38,160 nucleotides of DNA from RGIG4097 sp964599875 (GTDB taxonomy: Bacteria > Bacillota > Clostridia > Christensenellales > CAG-917). The notes under the pieces were generated by a model that worked only from the letters and a program-made list of their open reading frames with translations, ran no database searches and was not told the origin of the DNA. The position numbers and the translations under genes were made by a program. Shown here one piece after another: positions 33,301-38,160 of this stretch; the first letter of the stretch is position 1, and every line of letters begins with the position of its first letter. Location of the stretch: positions 1-38,160 of the forward strand of contig CAZRHE010000015.1 of assembly GCA_964599875.1 (NCBI GenBank), written 5' to 3'.

Positions 33301-33329
33301 ATTATAACCTAAAGCAAATGCAATGTAAA
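33301..33329 (-). promoter_or_regulatory. Near-leaderless promoter of the hydrolase-fold gene
   Basis: On the minus strand TTTACA (33329-33324), a 17-bp spacer and a perfect TATAAT (33306-33301). Seven bases follow before the ATG at 33293. The -35 box overlaps the end of the palindrome at 33327-33350. Confidence 0.7.
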
Positions 33330-33350
33330 GCACTAAAATTTTAGTGCTTT
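33327..33350 (-). terminator. 24-bp perfect palindrome, probable end of the ger operon
   Basis: AAAGCACTAAAA (33327-33338) is the exact reverse complement of TTTTAGTGCTTT (33339-33350). It folds as a hairpin with a short T-tail on the minus strand. It lies at the end of the small gene after gerC and contains that gene's stop codon. Confidence 0.5.
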
Positions 33351-33471
33351 GCGCGGGGGAGTTTTCTCGCGTCGACAAAGTAGACGTCGTGCTCGTGCGG
33401 TCCGGGATGATTTTGCGAAATTCTTCCGCCATTTTCGCTACGGTTTCGTCGTCGGGCAAAAGATAATCCAT
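33341..33471 (-). pseudogene. Small frameshifted gene downstream of gerC
   Basis: The ATG at 33471 has a good GAGGTG site (33480-33475) and begins MDYLLPDDETVAKMAEEFRK. That frame then loses sense and runs on into the next gene's promoter. A shift at the AAAA run (33409-33412 region) gives NHPGPHEHDVYFVDARKLP and RAKH, in codons typical of this genome (GAC GTC TAC, GAC GCG AGA), and ends at a stop inside the terminator palindrome. Restoring one A gives a clean 43-residue protein. It is either a frameshift mutation or a base-call error in the homopolymer. I recognise no family. It would be the fourth cistron of the ger operon, 43 bases after gerC. Confidence 0.5.
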
Positions 33472-33514
33472 AAGCACCTCACGATAGTTTATTCTCTTGG
33501 CTAAAAAGGGGTGA

Positions 33515-34666
33515 TTAGTTTTCGCGCACGACCGCGGTGCAAGTTGTTTCAAAGGATATATCGGATAGGCAATTTTCGGGAAGAGTGCGACCTACTCTCC
33601 TATAAAGCACGTTTTCAAGTCCCAAAAAATCCGCTCCCGTTTGCAAAGATAGTTCATAGCACTCCGTCAAATCTTCTTCGAGTTTTTTCGCAAGAGCGGC
33701 GGCGGCTTTTTTGACGGCGGGGTGGTTGCACATGAGCCTATCGTTTCCGCCCACCCCTTGCGCCTCTACGAAAGCAAGGATTAAGGTGGTTTCGATTTTG
33801 ACTTTCATTCCGTCCGTTTTCGTCTTGACGGATTTGCGGATGACGTCGAATTCGAATTTTCCGCCGTCGGATTCTATTCGCAATTTATCCTTGACGTAGT
33901 CCGTCGAGTAAAGTCCCACGATTTCGGATATATCCTCGTCGAGCACGAAAGTCCCGCCGTCTGCCACGACGAGATTTTTCGATAGAGATACGACGTAACT
34001 TTCGTCGTCGCCACCACCCGACGAAGAGTTCGAAACGGGAGCGTCCTTGAGTTCGGAAAGTTCGATTAAAGGTAGGACGGCGGAGCCGCTTCTCGACAAA
34101 CGCTTTGCGATGAATTCTTTTGCCGACAGCACCGAGTAACCGCCCGTGCCGAGGTCTTGCAACAAGGACTCTTGCACGAAAAAGGGGAGAGTGACGGAGG
34201 ACGCGACTTTTGTCGAAAGCACCTTGCCTAAATCCGTTTCTTCGGTCGAAACAATGATTGCTTGTTCGGGCATGGCGTACGTTCCGACGAGGGGAAGAAA
34301 GGTGTCAACGGGGTCGAGCAAAAGTGCGCTTTTCGACATAATCACGAGATTACAGTGCGAAAGCGATACGATTAACCCTGCTTTCTTGCTGATTTCGTCG
34401 ATTGCCTCTCCGAGAGTTTTACCTTTTGCTTTATAGGTCAGATAGTTCTCTGCGGACTGTGCGCTTTCCGCTCCGCCCGTTAGCACTACTATCTGCGCCG
34501 CCGCTTCGTATTCGCCCTCTATATAGTCTACGCCGAGCCCGACGACTATTCCAGTTTGCGTCAAAGCCTTGTTGTCTACGAGCCTGCCGAATACGACCAA
34601 GAATAGAGATATGATAAGAAGCACCGCCCATTTTTTCATGGTTACGGATTTCAAAGATTTATTCAT
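33515..34666 (-). CDS. gerAC: Ger(x)C family spore germination protein
   Basis: The C subunit of a GerA-type nutrient germinant receptor, located at the inner spore membrane. It has the N-terminal domain (TGIVVGLGVDYIEGEYEAAAQIV), the segment with YKAKGKTLGEAIDEISKKAG, and the C-terminal GerAC domain with the typical amphipathic helices (AAAALAKKLEEDLTECYELSLQTGADFLGLE). I chose the ATG at 34666 (383 residues): GGAGG is five bases upstream, and the GTG at 34672 overlaps that site. The family normally has a lipobox with GCWD. Here the equivalent stretch reads VVFGRLVDNKAL with no Cys, so lipidation is not expected and the hydrophobic segment would serve as a membrane anchor. It overlaps gerB by 8 bases. 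Confidence 0.88.
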   Translation of the reverse strand: MNKSLKSVTMKKWAVLLIISLFLVVFGRLVDNKALTQTGIVVGLGVDYIEGEYEAAAQIVVLTGGAESAQSAENYLTYKAKGKTLGEAIDEISKKAGLIVSLSHCNLVIMSKSALLLDPVDTFLPLVGTYAMPEQAIIVSTEETDLGKVLSTKVASSVTLPFFVQESLLQDLGTGGYSVLSAKEFIAKRLSRSGSAVLPLIELSELKDAPVSNSSSGGGDDESYVVSLSKNLVVADGGTFVLDEDISEIVGLYSTDYVKDKLRIESDGGKFEFDVIRKSVKTKTDGMKVKIETTLILAFVEAQGVGGNDRLMCNHPAVKKAAAALAKKLEEDLTECYELSLQTGADFLGLENVLYRRVGRTLPENCLSDISFETTCTAVVREN

Positions 34667-35789
34667 TCGCACCTCCGCTTACGCCCATAGGTATGCGCTC
34701 GTAGATATAATGCATACGTCGCGTTTTGTGTTTGAGAGCGTATTTCAAAATTGCAAAGTAAACGGACAACCCGACGGCAATCGCAAAGGATATTGCGCCC
34801 ACGATTTCACCGTGAGAAAAGTCGACGACGGTTTGCAGGGAGGGAAGAAAAAGTCCCAAGCATAACAGCAATACGGGCCAGCCGACTTTGACGGGAAGGG
34901 ACGTCCCGAAAAGGCGTATTCCGCATTCGCTTATTCCGTAGAAGAGTAAGGACTGCGTTGCAAGTCCCATTGTCATAACCGCAAACAGCACCGTCCATTC
35001 GAGTCGTCCGATTTCGAGAGAAAGGAGATTAAACCCCGCCATTTTTACGAGAAGATTGCTCACGAGCCGCAGTGCGTCCCCGTATATTGCGACGCCGACG
35101 AGGACGCATACGTTAAGAAGAATGAAACAACACCCAGACGACAAAGAAACGTAGGGACGCTTTTTGTTTTTGACTTTCACGAATACGAGAGGGAGCGGGT
35201 CGCAAAGCCACAATCCGAATTGCGCCGACGTTTTGAAAAATTCGGAGGGCTCGACCGCAAAGACGGGAAGATTCCTTGAAAAATCCGTTTGCGATTTTAT
35301 GAATACGAGATTTGCCACGATTATGAAAAACACCACGGGGAAAAGTATCTCGCAAGTGCGCGCGATTGTTTTGATTCCTTTCGTGCCGAGATAGACGATA
35401 GGGATGAGAAGAATGGATATGACGACGAAAGGGGATACGTTGACGAAAAGTTCGAGGGATAGATAAGTCGCGGAGTGCGCGAAGAAAACGACGCCCTTTA
35501 AGGAGAGAAACGCCATTAGCACCGCAAGTCCCGCTTTGTATGCTTTCGAGTCTTGCAATTTTTCGTCCGTGCCGTCCGAGAAGAAGTAATACGTAAGGGC
35601 GAAACACACGAGGTCAACCGCGGACATAAAGATATAAAGCCACAGCGTAGACGAGCCTATCGCTTGAGAAATGAGCGCGGGGAGAGATGATACTTTATGG
35701 GCAAACGCGCATATGAAAACAATCGCTCCCACTTGAGAGTTGAAAATGGTTGCCGTATTTGGTTTTTGACAAAAAGAAGACTTTATCAT
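34659..35789 (-). CDS. gerAB: GerAB/ArcD/ProY family spore germination permease
   Basis: The B subunit of a GerA-type receptor, an APC-superfamily membrane protein that senses the germinant. It has 376 residues and about ten hydrophobic segments. The first is preceded by NSQVGAIVFICAFAHKVSSLPALIS, which resembles the TM1 unwound region of the family. FVNVSPFVVISILLIPIVYLGTKGIKTIARTCEILFPV and the PSEFFKTSAQFGLWLCDPLPLVFV stretch also fit. The start overlaps the gerA stop by four bases (ATGA) and the end overlaps gerC by 8 bases, so the three are translationally coupled. Substrate specificity cannot be read from sequence. Confidence 0.9.
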   Translation of the reverse strand: MIKSSFCQKPNTATIFNSQVGAIVFICAFAHKVSSLPALISQAIGSSTLWLYIFMSAVDLVCFALTYYFFSDGTDEKLQDSKAYKAGLAVLMAFLSLKGVVFFAHSATYLSLELFVNVSPFVVISILLIPIVYLGTKGIKTIARTCEILFPVVFFIIVANLVFIKSQTDFSRNLPVFAVEPSEFFKTSAQFGLWLCDPLPLVFVKVKNKKRPYVSLSSGCCFILLNVCVLVGVAIYGDALRLVSNLLVKMAGFNLLSLEIGRLEWTVLFAVMTMGLATQSLLFYGISECGIRLFGTSLPVKVGWPVLLLCLGLFLPSLQTVVDFSHGEIVGAISFAIAVGLSVYFAILKYALKHKTRRMHYIYERIPMGVSGGANE

Positions 35790-37255
35790 TTCGTTTCGTC
35801 CTCGTTAAGTGCGTGTTCTCTCATTCTTATGCGGTTTTTATTGGGGATAGAGTATGGGCGCGAACGCATTTCAAAGGTTCCGTCTTTGAGCATTGCGTCT
35901 TTAAGGTCGGGAGTGATTCTCGGTGCGTACGGCGCAAGGTACGCCGCTCCGAAACTCTCGAGGGATACGAGATACGCGATGAGCATCAGCATCAAAATTA
36001 CTATCCCGAACAGACCGATGACGGCGGATACCAAAAGGAACAAAAGTCGCAAAATGGATAGCGCGCCCACTTGGTCCGGGACGCAGAAAATGCCTATCGC
36101 GGACAATGCGGAAACAAGCACTGCGGGAGAGGATATCAGCCCCGCTTTAACCGCGGTGTCCCCAAGCACTATCGCTCCGACTATGGAAAGAGATATCCCC
36201 ATAAATCTCGGCATCCGTATGGACGCTTGGTTGAGTATTTCAAACAGCAACAGGACGAATAGCATTTCGATTGCGGGCGGAAAGGGGATGCCGTCCGTCG
36301 CGGCAAGCAGGGTTATCATGAATTTCAAGGGGAGTAGGTGATAGTGATAACTTTGCAACGCCACGTATGCGCCCGGCAAAAGTACGGTCAACAGCGCGCC
36401 CATAAGGCGGAAAAATCTTATCATCCCCGCGCGCCAGTCCTCGGAATAATAGTCGTAGCCGTCTTGCAAATCCTCGAAAAGAATGAAAGGCAAGGTCAAC
36501 GCCATAGGAGAGCCGTCCACGAGTATCACGATTCTGCCCTCGAGAATTTTCGCGGATGCGACGTCGGGTTTTTCGGTGTCCCCTACTTGACTGAAAAAGG
36601 TGTGCCGTCTACCTTGTATAAACGAGGTGACGTAGGCGCTGTCTATGACGCCGTCTATGTCTATGCTTTGGATTTTGCGTTTGATTTCTTCCACGACGCC
36701 GTCGTCCGCAACCCCCGACAAATACACGAGAGAAACGGCGGTGTTGGAATATCTTCCGATTGTTAGATTTTTGACGGTGAGTGCGGGACTTTTTATTCTT
36801 CTGCGAATCATGGAAACGTTTGTTTTGATTTCTTCGATAAATCCTTCCCTCGGCCCTTTCAAGACGCTCGACGTCGGTGGTTCGCTGACCGAGCGCTTTT
36901 CGAATTTCCTGAGGCTTATGCAAAAATTGCTTTCTCCCGCGCGCAAAACGATATCCCCGTCCGCAATCGTTTGAGGACAATCCTCGTCGTCGAGAGGGGT
37001 AGGTTGTTCGCAAAAGCATAAAATATCCGCAATCGCGTTTTCCGTTGGCGGAGTTTCCGAAGTCAGAAGAGGAGCGAGGACGTCCCTTTCGAGCAATTCT
37101 TTGTCGGAAAGCCCGTCGAGATAAAAAATCGCACAATCACACCCCGCGGAAGAAAATTCCCGCGTGACCAAATCGTCGCTACCATATAGCGCGTCGTTGA
37201 TATATTCTTTGAATTTAATCGTGTCCACAAACGGATTGTTGACAAAAAATAGCAC
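35786..37255 (-). CDS. gerAA: GerA/SpoVAF family spore germination protein
   Basis: The A subunit of a GerA-type germinant receptor, in which it forms the oligomeric channel-like core. It has 489 residues. A soluble N-terminal domain of about 260 residues contains the family signature EPPTSSVLKGPREGFIEEIKTNVSMIRRRI and EGRIVILVDGSPMALTLP. A C-terminal membrane domain contains ATDGIPFPPAIEMLFVLLLFEILNQASIRMP and several helices. The start is a GTG at 37255 with AAGGAT about six bases upstream; no in-frame ATG precedes it. It is the first gene of gerA-gerB-gerC, divergent from gtrA. No convincing forespore (sigma-G) promoter was identified in the short gap. Confidence 0.93.
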   Translation of the reverse strand: MLFFVNNPFVDTIKFKEYINDALYGSDDLVTREFSSAGCDCAIFYLDGLSDKELLERDVLAPLLTSETPPTENAIADILCFCEQPTPLDDEDCPQTIADGDIVLRAGESNFCISLRKFEKRSVSEPPTSSVLKGPREGFIEEIKTNVSMIRRRIKSPALTVKNLTIGRYSNTAVSLVYLSGVADDGVVEEIKRKIQSIDIDGVIDSAYVTSFIQGRRHTFFSQVGDTEKPDVASAKILEGRIVILVDGSPMALTLPFILFEDLQDGYDYYSEDWRAGMIRFFRLMGALLTVLLPGAYVALQSYHYHLLPLKFMITLLAATDGIPFPPAIEMLFVLLLFEILNQASIRMPRFMGISLSIVGAIVLGDTAVKAGLISSPAVLVSALSAIGIFCVPDQVGALSILRLLFLLVSAVIGLFGIVILMLMLIAYLVSLESFGAAYLAPYAPRITPDLKDAMLKDGTFEMRSRPYSIPNKNRIRMREHALNEDETK

Positions 37256-37273
37256 TTCTATCCTTTTTTGGTG

Positions 37274-37302
37274 TTGAACTTGCGTCGGATGTGTGTTAGA
37301 AT
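37274..37302 (+). promoter_or_regulatory. Promoter of gtrA
   Basis: TTGAAC (37274-37279), a 17-bp spacer and TAGAAT (37297-37302). The leader of about 25 bases carries the ribosome site. Confidence 0.65.
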
Positions 37303-37331
37303 GTACCTATCAAAAAAATTTTGGAGGACTT

Positions 37332-38027
37332 ATGGAAGAACTCGGGTCCGTGAAACTCACGAAAGAACAACTTGCCGAATTGCTCCCCGAAGAGGTGCAA
37401 GAATACAAGTTCGCGCGAAGAAAAACTCTTCGTCAGGCAATCAAATATTTCCTCTGTGCCGCAAGCGCAGGCGCAATACAATTGATATCGTTCACCATTT
37501 TGCAACTCTTCATCAAGGGCGACGACACAATGTGGTTTATGATAGATATGACAGTCAAAGATTTCGTTTCCACAACGATAGCGCTTTGCCTGTCTATCCT
37601 TTGGAACTTCACGATGAACCGCAAGTTCACCTTCAAATCCGCAGGCAACGTGCCGAGAGCAATGGCGCTTGCGTTCTTGTTCTACGTACCTTTCTATCCT
37701 TTCCAAACGTGGTATGTCCCGACCGTCAAATCCGCGCTCATCGGCGCTATGGGCGTTGAACTCGAACTCCTTGCAAGCCTTATTGCGGAAGGTTCGGTTA
37801 TGATAATCAACTGCGTGCTCGAATTCTGCTGGCAAAAATTCTTTATCTATCGCAAAGAAGAGGGCAGTGCAGAACATCACGAAGTCGGCAAAATCGGTCC
37901 CAACGGCGAAATCGCAGTCGCACCCCCGACCTTCTCCGGCCTCGAACTCTACGACATGCTCCACGAAGGCGTCGACATCGTCAACACCGACGACAAGTCC
38001 CTCCGCAAGTGGCTAAACAAAAGATAA
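37332..38027 (+). CDS. GtrA family membrane protein
   Basis: A 231-residue protein with the four-helix GtrA domain (about residues 35-175). Landmarks are QAIKYFLCAASAGAIQLISFTIL, the IALCLSILWNFTMNRKFTFKS block, and the last helix ending FCWQKFFIYR. GtrA-type proteins are thought to flip or assist transfer of polyprenyl-linked sugars for surface glycosylation. The hydrophilic ends (residues 1-34 and 185-231) are unusual additions of unknown role. I chose the ATG at 37332, which has GGAGGA five bases upstream; the in-frame TTG at 37293 lies in the promoter. No glycosyltransferase gene is adjacent within the window. Confidence 0.85.
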   Translation: MEELGSVKLTKEQLAELLPEEVQEYKFARRKTLRQAIKYFLCAASAGAIQLISFTILQLFIKGDDTMWFMIDMTVKDFVSTTIALCLSILWNFTMNRKFTFKSAGNVPRAMALAFLFYVPFYPFQTWYVPTVKSALIGAMGVELELLASLIAEGSVMIINCVLEFCWQKFFIYRKEEGSAEHHEVGKIGPNGEIAVAPPTFSGLELYDMLHEGVDIVNTDDKSLRKWLNKR

Positions 38028-38042
38028 CCTCGGCGAATCTCT

Positions 38043-38086
38043 TGCCGCGGCAAGTTGTAACATACTAGCACCGCGGCATAGGTTTT
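38043..38086 (+). terminator. Possible terminator of gtrA
   Basis: TGCCGCGG (38043-38050) pairs with CCGCGGCA (38071-38078) across a 20-base loop, and TTTT follows at 38083-38086. Each arm is also partly self-complementary, so other folds are possible. Confidence 0.45.
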
Positions 38087-38125
38087 CGTGAGATTTTTAA
38101 AAGTAAACCGAATTTACACCTGCAA

Positions 38126-38160
38126 AAAAGAGTCCATCTATCGAACAGATGAACTCTTTT
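38126..38160. terminator. Strong bidirectional terminator at the window end
   Basis: AAAAGAGTCCATCT (38126-38139) pairs with AGATGAACTCTTTT (38147-38160) with one mismatch across a 7-base loop. Its A- and T-ends make it usable in both directions. Confidence 0.85.

Noticed and set aside
33405..33420. Programmed -1 frameshift in the small gene after gerC
   Set aside because: No slippery heptamer of the X-XXY-YYZ kind and no clear stimulatory structure. A lost A in a homopolymer is simpler.
33205..33552. A 115-codon minus-strand frame reading through the gerC end, the small gene and the start of the hydrolase-fold gene
   Set aside because: Its second half runs through a promoter and the out-of-frame start of a real gene. 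Only the first part of the small gene in this frame looks coding.
37297..37303. CATTCTA on the minus strand as a sigma-G -10 box for the gerA operon
   Set aside because: No matching -35 element lies at the right distance, and the same bases on the plus strand form the TAGAAT box of a well-spaced gtrA promoter.
1..38160. CRISPR array, insertion sequence, prophage, toxin-antitoxin pair or multi-gene defence island
   Set aside because: No regularly spaced repeats, transposase, structural phage gene or toxin pair was seen. The only mobile-element trace is the recombinase fragment at the left edge.

Overview
The window is a 38 kb chromosomal stretch of an endospore-forming Bacillota, most likely an uncultured member of the Clostridia. 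The reasons are the sporulation and germination genes (spoIIE, yyaC, a gerA-type operon), a clostridial-type housekeeping set (type III glutamine synthetase, HD-domain CCA transferase, YerC, FtsH, GtrA), sigma-A-like promoters, TGA used as a stop, and strong, frequent intrinsic terminators. Genus or species cannot be assigned from sequence alone. Coding density is high. Bases 1 to about 1600 are visibly more AT-rich than the rest.

Left edge (1-1600): a decayed accessory spot. The catalytic tail of a tyrosine recombinase points at the 3' end of a tRNA-Ser(GCU) gene, the usual integration target of such enzymes, and an AT-rich DUF1810 gene lies on the other side. Then comes yerC (TrpR-like regulator).

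Plus-strand block (1964-12318): spoIIE, then tilS-hpt-cca-rmuC-PHP phosphoesterase in a tight, partly overlapping operon (tRNA lysidine synthesis, purine salvage, tRNA CCA repair, DNA maintenance), then a VanW-like lipoprotein and alpha-phosphoglucomutase. In Bacillus, tilS-hpt is followed closely by ftsH. Here ftsH lies about 19 kb downstream, with the intervening genes between.

Middle (12389-25258): glnN on the minus strand, an alpha/beta esterase, a 1875-residue DUF4011-type superfamily 1 helicase with a C-terminal nuclease-like domain (a candidate phage-defence protein), an MFS transporter and DegV on the minus strand, then a ZIP metal transporter and the spore protein YyaC.

Right part (25421-38027): ftsH-cysE-cysS operon, an FAD oxidoreductase, then a long minus-strand run read right to left: gerA-gerB-gerC, a frame-broken small fourth gene, a two-domain hydrolase-fold protein without its nucleophile, and signal peptidase I. 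A divergent GtrA-family membrane protein closes the window.

The most unusual signal is in the start regions. At least five genes (spoIIE, tilS, MFS, degV, the hydrolase-fold gene) and probably vanW have no Shine-Dalgarno sequence, but have a -10 promoter hexamer ending 6-7 bases before the ATG, so their mRNAs should be leaderless. Two others (phosphoglucomutase, yyaC) have a Shine-Dalgarno separated from the ATG by a hairpin that would restore normal spacing when folded. No CRISPR array, insertion sequence, prophage or complete multi-gene defence island is visible.
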